NCBI GenBank assembly: GCA_032622095.1 | Contig: CP136066.1 | Span: 111,747,319-111,811,318 of the forward strand | Origin: Siphonodentalium dalli | Taxonomy: Eukaryota; Mollusca; Scaphopoda; Gadilida; Siphonodentaliidae | Reading direction: 5' to 3' | Length of the DNA stretch: 64,000 nt | Shown: piece after piece, positions 10,984 to 24,100 of the stretch | Position numbering within the stretch: the first letter of the stretch is position 1 | How the letters are laid out: every line of letters begins with the position of its first letter | The notes under the pieces: generated by a model | Databases searched by the model: none | What the model saw: only the letters and a program-made list of their open reading frames with translations | Told to the model about the DNA's origin: nothing | Translations under genes and position numbers: made by a program

Positions 10984-13763
10984 TTAGCTCAACTTTACTT
11001 TGTAAAGTTTGACCTATTGCCATGGCTTTGTCGTCCGTCGTTCGTGTGTACATGTGTACGTAAGGCGTCAACAATGCAGGCTACAGGTCGTACCTTTGGT
11101 CGGATCATTATGAAATTTTTCATAGCTGTTGACATCAACATTTAGACCAGAATGATTAATTTTGGGGTCATTCGGAAGAAAAAAAATGGCCGCCAGTGGC
11201 CATATTGGATTTAAAAATTCAATCCATTAGCACAGGCTACAGGCCGTACTGTTTGTCTGATCATCATGAAATTTGTCATGGATGTTAATATTGACATGTA
11301 GATGGGAATGAGTAATTTTGGGGTCATTCGGCCCAAAAACATGGCCGCCAGCAGCCATCTTGGATTTTACTCTTTGTATGACTAAATTCTTTAGCACGGG
11401 CTACAGGTCGTACTTTTAGTCTGATCATCATAAAATTTGTCAAGAATGTTAATAATGACATGTAGATGGGAACGAGTCATTTTGGGGTCATTCGGCCAAA
11501 AAACATGGCCGACAGCAGCCATCTTGGATTTTACTCTTTGTATGACTAAATCCTTTAGCACGGGCTACAGGTCGTACCTTAAGTCTGATCATCATAAAAT
11601 TTGTCATGGCTGTTGAAATTGGAATGTAGATGGGAACGAGTCATTTTGGGGTCATTCGGACAAAAAACATGGCCGCCAGTGGCCATCTTGGATTTAAAAA
11701 TTTAATCCATTAGCACGGGCCACAGGTCGTACTGTTCGTCTGATCATCATGAAATTTGTCATGGATGATAATATTGACATGTAGATGGGAACGAGTAATT
11801 TTGGGGTCATTCGGCCAAAAAACTTGGCCGCCAGCAGCCATCTTGGATTTTACTCTTTGTATGACTAAATTCTTTAGCACGGGCTGCAGGTCGTACCTTT
11901 AGTCTGATCATCATAAAATTTGTCATGGATATTAACAATGACATGTAGATGGGAACGAGTAATTTTGGGGTCATTCAGCCAAAAAACATGATCGCCAGCA
12001 GCCATCTTGGATTTTACTCTTTGTATGACTAAATCCTTTAGCACGGGCTACAGGTTGTACCTTTAGTCTGATCATCATGAAATTTGTTATGAATGTTAAT
12101 AATGACATGTAGATGGGAACGAGTCATTTTGGGGTCATTCGGCTGAAAAACATGGCCGCCAGCAGCCATCTTGGATTTTACTCTTTGTATGACTAAATCC
12201 TTTAGCACGGGCTACAGGTCGTACCTTTAGTCTGATCATCATAAAATTTGTCATGGCTGTTGAAATTGGAATGTAGATGGGAACGAGTCATTTTGGGGTC
12301 ATTCGGACAAAAAACGTGGCCGCCAGTGGCCATCTTGGATTAAAAAAATTAATCCATTAGCACGGGCCACAGGTCGTACTGTTCGTCTGATCATCATGAA
12401 ATTTGTCATGGATGATAATATTGACATGTAGATGGGAACGAGTAATTTTGGGGTCATTTGGCCAAAAAACATGGCCACCAGCAGCCATCTTGAATTTTAC
12501 TCTTTGTATGACTAAATTCTTTAGCACGGGCTGCAGGTCGTACCTTTAGTCTGATCATCATAAAATTTGTCATGGATGTTAACAATGACATGTAGATGTG
12601 AACGAGTAATTTTTGGGGTCATTCGGCCGAAAAACATGGCCGTCAGCAGCCATCTTGGATTTTACTCTTTGTATGACTAAATCCTTTAGCACGGGCTACA
12701 GGTCGTACCTTTAGTCTGATCATCATAAAATTTGTCATGGCTGTTGAAATTGGAATGTAAATGGGAACGAGTCATTTTGGGGTCATTCGGACAAAAAACA
12801 TGGCCGCCAGCAGCCATCTTGGATTTCAAAATTTAATCCATTAGCATGGGCCACAGGTCGTACTGTTCGTCTTATCATCATGATATTTGTCATGGATGTT
12901 AATATTGACATGTAGATGGGAACGAGTAATTTTGGGGTCATTTGGCCAAAAAACATGGCCGCCAGCAGCCATCTTGGATTTTACTCTTTGTATGACTAAA
13001 TTCTTTAGCAAGGGCTACAGGTCCTACCTTTAGTCTGATTGTCATAACATTTGTCATGGATGATAACGATGACATGTAAATGGGAACGACTCATTTTGGG
13101 GTCATTTGGCCGAAAACATGGCCGCCAGGAGCCGTCTTGGATTTTACTCTTTGTATGACTAAATTCTTTAGCACGGGCTACATGTCATACCTTTAGTCTG
13201 ATCATCATAAAATTTGTCATGAATGTTAATAATGACATGTAGATGGGAACGAGTCATTTTGGGGTCATTCGGCTGAAAAACATGGCCGCCAGCAGCCATC
13301 TTGGATTTTACTCTTTGTATGACTAAATTCTTTAGCACGGGCTACATGTAATACCTTTAGTCTGATCATCATAAAATTTGTCATGAATGTTAATAATGAC
13401 ATGTAGATGGGAACGAGTCATTTTGGGATCATTCGGCCAAAAAACATGGCCGCCAGCAACCATCTTTGATTTTACTCTTTGTATGACTAAATTCTTTAGC
13501 ATGGGCTACAGGTCGTACCTTTAGTCTGATCGTCATAAAATTTGTCATGGATGTTAACGATGACATGTAGATGGGAACGACTCATTTTGGGGTCATTCGG
13601 CCGAAAACATGGCCGCCAGCAGCCATCTTGGATTTTACTTTTCTCTTCATGTCTATAAACTAGTATTAGACATTCAACTTTCCACATTCCTAATTGCTCC
13701 ATTGACTGTAATACATTAAATTATTCCCTTTCCAAGTTGAGCTACAGTGTCATTGACACTTTC
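10984..13763. mobile_element. Non-autonomous element with a tandem-repeat core, copy A (copy B at 61725-63141)
   Basis: The left end reads TTAGCTCAACTTTACTTTG... and continues with a TATTGCCATGGCTTTGTCGTCC block. The right end reads AAGTTGAGCTACAGTGTCAT and TGACACTTTCA. Both ends recur in the same order at 61725-63141. AGCTCAACTT and AAGTTGAGCT form a short terminal inverted repeat, but similarity between copies runs about 20 bp past the right one (a GTGTCATTGACAC palindrome), so the true boundary is uncertain. No transposase is seen. The core is an expanded tandem array. Confidence 0.75.
11160..13655. repeat. Tandem array, ~164-bp unit (155-bp variant), about 16 copies
   Basis: The TTTTGGGGTCATTCGG landmark recurs about every 164 bp, with shorter 155-bp spacings at intervals (near 11648-11803, 12295-12450 and 12779-12933). 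Each unit carries AACATGGCCGCCAGCAGCCA, CTTGGATTTTACTCTTTG and the GGGCTACAGGTCGTACC block. Units marked by GAAATTGGAATGTA recur near 11620, 12270 and 12750, showing higher-order groups of three to four units (about 484 and 647 bp). Homologous but diverged units of about 280-300 bp lie at 62230-63000. Most units contain GCCATCTTGGAT, which includes a YY1-like CCAT core. Confidence 0.9.
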
Positions 13764-13916
13764 ATAGTAAGTTATACTGTTATAGGGTGCTTTGATTCCT
13801 ACCTTCACTTGGGCCAATAAGGACAAAAGCATATGTTTAAAATGATACTTTTGATTTTATAATCGATATCAATACATTATAAAACACAATATCGAGTAAA
13901 TGTATATATAAAAGAA

Positions 13917-14379
13917 TCTTGTCTGTCTGTCTGTCTTTGGATTTTTCTCCCAGAACCCTAGAGCGATTTCAACCAAATTTGGTGTGGTGACTCGGGTATC
14001 CTGGAAGAGGTTATAACGGCATTAGTTTTTCAAAATTATGATTTAAAAAAATTTAATTCAATAAATAAAACAACACACAAATTAAAATGAGCTCATTATG
14101 GGCCTATTTAAGAATCAAATAAATGTGAATATTTAGGCTCAAATAATTTAATCTACTTGCAGACTAGATGTACGCTCTTTATATATGTGTTTTCACTGTG
14201 GCCCGTGCCATCCAACATAATAACGGGTATAAGTAAAGTCCAATTGATATGGGCTTGGCTTATTTCAGAATTAAATAAGTCAAATATGAACCTACATGTA
14301 TGTGAATATTTAGGTCCAAATGTACGTGAAGCGCACACAGGGGCCACAGGCTCAAAGGAAGGGAGCCTGGTTCAGCTAG
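13917..14379 (+). mobile_element. Short Helitron-like non-autonomous element
   Basis: The left end starts TC after an A (AA|TCTTGTCTGTCTGTC). The right end is CTAG followed by T. Seven bases before the CTAG is a hairpin with a perfect 7-bp stem, CAGGCTC (14347-14353) and GAGCCTG (14363-14369), separated by a 9-nt loop. A 5' TC, a 3' hairpin just upstream of CTRR and insertion between A and T are the defining marks of Helitrons. Length is 463 bp with no Rep/helicase. The interior has two diverged copies of a GTGAATATTTAGG(C/T)(T/C)CAAAT block. Confidence 0.65.
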
Positions 14380-15064
14380 TAATCATATAAAATAAAAGAA
14401 CACAGTAAACATTTATTCACTTAAGCAGTGTTGTGGCTATCAGTGATAAGCACTGGAATATTGGACATCATTTTTAGGGTCTAGCTGGTCAGAAGGGTTT
14501 CAAACCCAGAAAACATAATTTATAACCCCTGTGAGCCCCATCACTGATGAGTTGTTAATTGGCAGGGGTCATGTTGTTATTTTAACTGTATTATGATTAA
14601 TTTCATGATAAACTAAAAGCATGACTATATATATACCATGAATCTTGCACACCTCAATAAAATATCTTTGAAATATAAAAGAATCTCTTCCTGTTGGCAC
14701 CTTCAACTAAAGTCAGTATAATTGTGGAGAAATGCATAGTTATAATGTAAAAAAAAGTTCATAGTGTTATTACAATAATGCAGACATGACTGTAATCTTC
14801 TGCAATCTTGTAATCCATCTAAAGTTACCAAGCATATTTTTTAGTTTTCCATTTCAGAAATCTATGTACACTTATAAGAATACTTTATGCAAATGGTGGT
14901 ATACATCTCTTGTTCAGACCACTCACATTTCAGAGTATTTTTTTATTCAATATAAATTGATAAAACTGCAGGACGTTATTGAAATTTACAAATAATCAAG
15001 CATCTAAGACTATGTGGTACAACCGTACAATTAATAAATTCATTCAATTTTCCTTTGTTTGCAG
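14380..15064 (+). other. Probable USP8 first intron or upstream region
   Basis: AT-rich with no recognised feature. The next exon starts after a canonical acceptor and carries 23 nt of 5' UTR, so at least one non-coding first exon must lie upstream. It could not be identified. Confidence 0.5.
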
Positions 15065-15191
15065 GTTGAAGCTCTGCTAATTTCAACATGCCATCTTCAT
15101 CCTCAGTGGATCTGTATATGGGCAAGAGTCTTGGAGATTTAAATAACCAGACAGATATATCTAGGGCTTATAAGAACACAAGTGCCAGAGC
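15065..15191 (+). CDS. USP8: USP8 first coding exon (residues 1-35)
   Basis: Acceptor TTTGTTTGCAG at 15064. The ATG at 15088 begins MPSSSSVDLYMGKSLGDLNN, matching the start of USP8 (LYxxxSLxDLN). The donor is AGAGC|GTTAGT at 15191/15192, phase 2, a weaker donor than consensus. The preceding 23 nt are 5' UTR. Confidence 0.88.
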
Positions 15192-18100
15192 GTTAGTATA
15201 CATTATATCACAACTACGTGTTGTTTTCTCATCTCATTACTAAATCTACACTGTCATTGGATATAAAAGCACATTCACTGAATAAAATTCTCTATGATGT
15301 AATTCTGTGTCTATGTTAGATTTAGCGAGGACAGATTTATCACAATGATCAGTTATATTGATGGAAATTTTCTGCAATAATAACTTGGCCTTAGGTCAAA
15401 TAAATGAAAAGTTAGTGTTCTCAGACACCTCCCTCATCACGTCCCTCATCAGTATTATTTTCAAAGTTGAGCCAATTGATGTATAATACTACTGACAAGC
15501 AATTGGCATTGTGTTGCTTCAGTTGTAAAGATGCAAATCAAACTTCATAGTACAAGTAACAGCCCTCTTAATTCAGATTGTTTGGCTTTGGCAATCTGCT
15601 ACATGGCAACCCATTACTGTGGGTTAGTTTGCTTCAGCAAATTGCATAGGCATTGCTGAATAGACGTAGCCAATTATGAGGGCTGAAGTAATGAAAAAAT
15701 GGTTCTGTTTTTGCTATCCACTGTCAATTACATCATCATTCTGATGTCCTTCGATTTGCTTCGAAAGACCACCTTCCAATTAAAACTTCTTATCTGAATA
15801 TTTTCCAATATGATTCAATTAAGCCGATGTGTCATTCAATCATAGTTTGAGTTTCCTGAGCACTGTTTACGTTATTGTCTATAGGACAGAAGGAACTTCC
15901 TAGAGATCTGCAAGATGCTTTATATTTTTTATCAGTGAGCAGGACTCTAGCTTGTATGCATGCGTCAAGGTACGCAATTGTAATATATTACTATACCCAC
16001 ACATGTTCTCACCTGGGCGATCAATCAATCAGCACCCATAAAAACAGTGAGGAATCACGTGGTTTCGAGGTTGGTGAGTACCACGCATTTCAAAATGTGC
16101 AAATGCACAAAAACATAATATATGTGGAATTGACACAAAACATAGCATTTTGACTGTTACGAGCATATAGATGCTAGTTTATTTTTAAAACAAGTTGATA
16201 CCTTATTTGTTCAGAAATACTCAGTAGTTTTCTATAACATTTTTACCAAAGTTGCTAGTCGGAGATTCGTGCAATACACCAGTCCATATATCTTGCAGAA
16301 TCCTTCGACAGACAACATTGGTCTGAATGTTAGAGCAAACAGCTGAGGTATCAGCTTGTTTGAAAAATAGTATAGCATATGCTCGAAGCTGCCAAAACAC
16401 TATGTAATATAGCATTATCATAGTTTATTACCTTTTTCTTCTTTTCTGGTCGCGTTTGCGATCGCCTCGACCATTTTGAATGTGTGATACTCATCAACTC
16501 GAAACCACGTGATTCCCCACCATGATAAAATCAAAGTTACTTGTTTGGGAGCTAAATGAGTGAATAAGATTGTGAAATAAACTTCAGTAATAGTTTCATT
16601 CAATTTAATTTGAACAGATTGGTGAAGACATCATGTAAGTTAATGAAAGAAGCTCAGAACAGTTACAAGCTTGGCGATGAAGAACGATCATATATCTTAT
16701 TTATGCGATATTTCAACATAATTCAGATGGTCAAGAAGTCATCTGAATACAAAGGACAAAAGGTGAGCTAGAACACTCAAGTGAGATAACAGAGTCCAGG
16801 GCCAGAATTCATAAAATACTTGTTTTCCCATCCAATTTTCATATGTAGGTCAATTGTTTATGCATTTAAAAACATTTATCTTAAATCAGGTGATCTTCCC
16901 TGGAGATTAACCTCTCACCTCTCCTTATCTTAAATCAGGTGATCTTCCCTGGAGATTAACCTCTCACCTCTCCTTATATTAAATCAGGTACGGCCAAAAC
17001 AATATATAACTGTGTTTCTGGTGACACGCAAGAACAAAATAAGGGGATGGGTGGCTTTTCATTTTATTTTATTTTTTAATTTTATTTTCCATTTTGCTCA
17101 AAATAAATATATAATACCCCCCAGACTGCTTCTCCTTGTTTGTAATTGACTATAAAATAATAAAAATAAGTAGATAATATTAGAATATAGCATAATTTAT
17201 TGTTCTGTTGAATAAAACATGGAAAAATAATCAATACCATACATTATCATAGAGATGAAATTAAACCATTAATCTGTGAGGAAGTTAATTAAATTAACTT
17301 CCTCAATAGCTCTTTATATCACTACCAATTAAGATAGTGATATAAAGAGCTATACATTAACTTTGTCACATGTGCATGGCGTAAAACTTAAAAATTACTT
17401 CTGTCATATCGGTGTGTTCATCAGTCTTCTCTGTTTAAAACACCACTAGGGAACATTTTTAAGTTCCCATGACACCAGGGCTGTGACCTAATGGAAGTGT
17501 TGTGTAATTCCCGATTTAACAGCACACCCAATGTGTCTGTTTTACATGGAAATGAATCGGTCTACGCTGACACACAGAGTTTTTGTTTGGTATCAATCGG
17601 TTTAGAAAACATTAACACTTTCCATCCACATGCTATCAATAATCCAATCCTTGCCAGCTAGCCACTTTGAATTATCTATCCAATATGCCATAAGCAGACA
17701 CATATACCTGTCTGAAATATGACCAGGGCTATAGTTTCAACTGAGTTGAACATATTAAGTACTATTAATAGGCACCCACACCAGGTACCCACAATGCACA
17801 ATTGTACTGATTTGACACTATGAGTACTGTGGGGGGGGGAATTCTGCAGCCCAAAACTGTGCAGCGGCACATTGTATTTTAGAGTGACTTTATGTCTCAC
17901 TGGTTTGACCTTCATGTATACATGTATATGAATTGAAATATGCACAGATTCATGTTCAGATTTCATACACAAGAATATTTCATTCTTTTAAACATTTTCA
18001 GGACTTCTATGAAAGCTTGATAGGCAAGAAGGATGTTCTTGAAGCGATCGGCAGGGCTGAGGATCTTGCTAAAAGTTTGAAAGAAAGGTAAGTTAGGCAT

Positions 18101-21100
18101 GTGTAAATCCCAGGCTTATTCGAGAGCCAAAGGCATACCTCATTTCAAATGTATGAAAGTTATTTGCAAATAGTTTAGAACAGATTATCATCGCTTAAAT
18201 TATCAAACTGAAAATATCGATTGACACCTGAGTAGGTACTTATTTAACGCATGAGTGCTCTGATATAATCATGAATTAAGTATCTTGTTCAAGGGAACAA
18301 CACACATGATTCAGGTTTCGAATCACAGTCTGGGTACTACTGTTGCAGAAAGTGCTGGCCCAAAATTATAATTTGCCAAATAGAAATATTTTGTGCCAAA
18401 TTCTCTTATGGGAGAGTTATTCCTATGTATTGACAATTACGTATTGGATAGATCATCTCAACACGTGTCTGCAGAATTAAGAAGGGTGGTGTTAGTCATG
18501 ATTGGAAGTTATTACATGTAACTCTATTTGCGAGTGCACAGCACGAGTGAGTAGATTTAATATCTCCAAATCAAGACTGACGTCACCCTTCTTAATTCTG
18601 AAGGCACAAGTGAGATGATCTAGCCAATTTGGACGATTCATGATTATATGATTCACGATTATATGCAATTCATTATTTCTGACTCACTATATTCGCCCTA
18701 ATCGCAAAATGAACTCTTGAGTTTGGAAATTTTAACCCAGAATATTACCTCAGCCAACTTGATGAGGTATCGTTGGAAAGTTTCTTTTAATCATTTGGAG
18801 CGGTGTTTATGAAAAATGAGCAGACAACCGACATGCAAAAAGATAATAGAAGTGCAGAAGGATTGATTTTCGTTGGAAGGAAATGTTCAGATATGGTCAT
18901 TTGTTGAATTTATTATCTGAACATTTCTTTATGGAACAATGAGAATTTAGTAAAGAAAAGGTTAATACATTATTATAGTGCACTGTAATCTGAATTGGAT
19001 GATATCTCAGCATGTTCATATCTGACTTTTCTATAATTTTTATACATCTAGATATGCATACAAGGAGGCACTTGAGGTTGCTGAGAAACTGGACAAATTG
19101 AGAATAAAGGAAGAGAAAATTGTTGCTGAGGAGAAAAATATACATAAAACAGAGAAGGAATCATCACCTGAACCACCTGATCCAGATGGTAAGATATAAA
19201 TGTACATAAAATAGAGACGGAATCATCACCTGAACCACCTGATCCAAATGGTAAGATATAAATGTACATAAAATAGAGACGGAATCATCACCTGAACCAC
19301 CTGATCCAGATGGTAAGATATAAATGTACATAAAATAGAGACGGAATCATCACCTGAACCACCTGATCCAGATGGTAAGATATAAATGCACATAAAATAG
19401 AGACTGAGTCATCACCTGAACCACCTGCTCCAAATGGTAAGATATAAATGTACATAAAATAGAGACGGAATCATCACCTGAACCACCTGATCCAGATGGT
19501 AAGATATAAATGTACATAAAATAGAGACGGAATCATCACCTGAACCACCTGCTCCAAATGGTAAGATATAAATGTACATATAACAGAGAAGGAATCATCA
19601 CCTGAACCACCTGATCCAGATGGTAAGATATAAATGTACATAAAATAGAGACGGAATCATCACCTGAACCACCTGATCCAGATGGTAAGATATAAATGTA
19701 CATAAAATAGAGACGGAATCATCACCTGAACCACCTGATCCAAATGGTAAGATATAAACGTACATAAAATAGAGACGGAATCATCACCTGAACCACCTGA
19801 TCCAGATGGTAAGATATAAATGCACATAAAATAGAGACTGAGTCATCACCTGAACCACCTGCTCCAAATGGTAAGATATAAATGTACATAAAATAGAGAC
19901 GGAATCATCACCTGAACCACCTGATCCAGATGGTAAGATATAAATGCACATAAAATAGAGACTGAGTCATCACCTGAACCACCTGCTCCAAATGGTAAGA
20001 TATAAATGTACATAAAATAGAGACGGAATCATCACCTGAACCACCTGATCCAGATGGTAAGATATAAATGTACATAAAATAGAGACGGAATCATCACCTG
20101 AACCACCTGCTCCAAATGGTAAGATATAAATGTACATAAAATAGAGACAGAATCATCACCTGAACCACCTGCTCCAAATGGTAAGATATAAATGTACATA
20201 AAATAGAGACGGAATCATCACCTGAACCACCTGCTCCAAATGGTAAGATATAAATGTACATAAAACAGAGAAGGAATCATCACCTGAACCACCTGATCCA
20301 GATGGTAAGATATAAATGTACATAAAACAGAGAAGGAATCATCACCTGAACCACCTGCTCCAAATGGTAAGATATAAATGTACATAAAACAGAGAAGGAA
20401 TCATCACCTGAACCACCTGCTCCAAATGGTAAGATATAAATGTACATAAAATAGAGACGGAATCATCACCTGAACCACCTGCTCCAAATGGTAAGATATA
20501 AACGTACATAAAACAGAGACGGAATCATCACTTGTACCACCTGATCCAGATGGTAAGATATAAATGTACATAAAATAGAGACGGAATCATCACCTGAACC
20601 ACCTGCTCCAAATGGTAAGATATAAATGTACATAAAATAGAGACGGAATCATCACCTGAACCACCTGATCCAGATGGTAAGATATAAATGTACATAAAAT
20701 AGAGACAGAATCATCACCTGAACCACCTGCTCCAAATGGTAAGATATAAATGTACATAAAATAGAGACGGAATCATCACCTGAACCACCTGATCCAGATG
20801 GTAAGATATAAATGTACATAAAATAGAGACGGAATCATCACCTGAACCACCTGCTCCAAATGGTAAGATATAAATGTACATAAAATAGAGACAGAATCAT
20901 CACCTGAACCACCTGCTCCAAATGGTAAGATATAAATGTACATAAAATAGAGACGGAATCATCACCTGAACCACCTGCTCCAAATGGTAAGATATAAATG
21001 TACATAAAATAGAGACGGAATCATCACCTGAACCACCTGATCCAGATGGTAAGATATAAATGTAAATTTATAAATCAGAGAAGTAATCATCACCTGTACC

Positions 21101-24100
21101 ACCTGATCCAGATGGTAAGATATAAATGTACATAAATCAGAGAAGTAATCATCACTTGTACCACCTGATCCAGATGGTAAGATATAAATGTACATAAAAT
21201 AGAGACGGAATCATCACCTGAACCACCTGCTCCAAATGGTAAGATATAAATGTACATAAAATAGAGACGGAATCATCACCTGAACCACCTGATCCAGATG
21301 GTAAGATATAAATGTACATAAAATAGAGACAGAATCATCACCTGAACCACCTGCTCCAAATGGTAAGATATAAATGTACATAAAATAGAGACGGAATCAT
21401 CACCTGAACCACCTGATCCAGATGGTAAGATATAAATGTACATAAAATAGAGACGGAATCATCAACTGAGCCACCTGCTCCAAATGGTAAGATATAAATG
21501 TACATAAAACAGAGACAGAATCATCACCTGAACCACCTGCTCCAAATGGTAAGATATAAATGTACATAAAATAGAGACAGAATCATCACCTGAACCACCT
21601 GATCCAGATGGTAAGATATAAATGTACATAAAATAGAGACGGAATCATCAACTGAGCCACCTGCTCCAAATGGTAAGATATAAATGTACATAAAACAGAG
21701 ACAGAATCATCACCTGAACCACCTGCTCCAAATGGTAAGATATAAATGTACATAAAATAGAGACGGAATCATCACCTGAACCACCTGATCCAGATGGTAA
21801 GATATAAATGTACATACAATAGAGACGGAATCATCACCTGAACCACCTGATCCAGATGGTAAGATATAAATGTACATAAAATAGAGACAGAATCATCACC
21901 TGAACCACCTGCTCCAAATGGTAAGATATAAATGTACATAAAATAGAGACGGAATCATCACCTGAACCACCTGATCCAGATGGTAAGATATAAATGTACA
22001 TAAAACAGAGAAGGAATCATCACCTGAACCACCTGCTCCAAATGGTAAGATATAAATGTACATAAAATAGAGACGGAATCATCACCTGATCCAGATGGTA
22101 AGATATAAATGTACATAAAATAGAGACGGAATCATCACCTGAACCACCTGCTCCAAATGGTAAGATATAAATGTACATAAAATAGAGACGGAATCATCAC
22201 CTGAACCACCTGCTCCAAATGGTAAGATATAAATGTACATAAAATAGAGACGGAATCATCACCTGAACCACCTGATCCAGATGGTAAGATATAAATGTAC
22301 ATAAAATAGAGACGGAATCATCACCTGAACCACCTGATCCAGATGGTAAGATATAAATGTACATAAAATAGAGACGGAATCATCACCTGAACCACCTGAT
22401 CCAGATGGTAAGATATAAATGTACATAAAATAGAGACAGAATCATCACCTGAACCACCTGCTCCAAATGGTAAGATATAAATGTACATAAAATAGAGACG
22501 GAATCATCACCTGAACCACCTGATCCAGATGGTAAGATATAAATGTACATAAAACAGAGAAGGAATCATCACCTGAACCACCTGCTCCAAATGGTAAGAT
22601 ATAAATGTACATAAAATAGAGACGGAATCATCACCTGAACCACCTGCTCCAAATGGTAAGATATAAATGTACATAAAATAGAGACGGAATCATCACCTGA
22701 ACCACCTGCTCCAAATGGTAAGATATAAATGTACATAAAATAGAGACGGAATCATCACCTGAACCACCTGATCCAGATGGTAAGATATAAATGTACATAA
22801 AATAGAGAAGGAATCATCACCTGAACCACCTGCTCCAAATGGTAAGATATAAATGTACATAAAATAGAGACGGAATCATCACCTGAACCACCTGCTCCAA
22901 ATGGTAAGATATAAACGTACATAAAATAGAGACGGAATCATCACCTGAACCACCTGATCCAGATGGTAAGATATAAATGTACATAAAATAGAGACGGAAT
23001 CATCACCTGAACCACCTGCTCCAAATGGTAAGATATAAATGTACATAAAATAGAGACGGAATCATCACCTGAACCACCTGCTCCAAATGGTAAGATATAA
23101 ATGTACATAAAATAGAGACGGAATCATCACCTGAACCACCTGCTCCAAATGGTAAGATATAAATGTACATAAAATAGAGACGGAATCATCACCTGAACCA
23201 CCTGCTCCAAATGGTAAGATATAAATGTACATAAAATAGAGACGGAATCATCACCTGAACCACCTGCTCCAAATGGTAAGATATAAACGTACATAAAACA
23301 GAGACGGAATCATCACCTGAACCACCTGCTCCAAATGGTAAGATATAAATGTACATAAAATAGAGACGGAATCATCACCTGAACCACCTGCTCCAAATGG
23401 TAAGATATAAATGTACATAAAATAGAGACGGAATCATCACCTGAACCACCTGCTCCAAATGGTAAGATATAAATGTACATAAAATAGAGACGGAATCATC
23501 ACCTGAACCACCTGATCCAGATGGTAAGATATAAATGTACATAAAATAGAGACGGAATCATCACCTGAACCACCTGCTCCAAATGGTAAGATATAAATGT
23601 ACATAAAATAGAGACAGAATCATCACCTGAACCACCTGCTCCAAATGGTAAGATATAAATGTACATAAAATAGAGACGGAATCATCACCTGAACCACCTG
23701 CTCCAAATGGTAAGATATAAATGTACATAAAATAGAGACGGAATCATCACCTGAACCACCTGATCCAGATGGTAAGATATAAATGTACATAAAATAGAGA
23801 CGGAATCATCACCTGAACCACCTGCTCCAAATGGTAAGATATAAACGTACATAAAACAGAGAAGGAATCATCACCTGAACCACCTGATCCAGATGGTAAG
23901 ATATAAATGTACATAAAATAGAGACAGAATCATCACCTGAACCACCTGATCCAGATGGTAAGATATAAATGTACATAAAATAGAGAAGGAATCATCACCT
24001 GAACCACCTGCTCCAAATGGTAAGATATAAATGTACATAAAATAGAGAAGGAATCATCAACTGAGCCACCTGATCCAGATGGTAAGATATAAATGTACAT

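Noticed and set aside
16618-16640. Donor-like GTAAGT inside the second coding exon (CATCATGTAAGTTAATG)
   Set aside because: Using it would remove the most conserved part of the N-terminal domain. The frame reads through cleanly as TSCKLMKEA.
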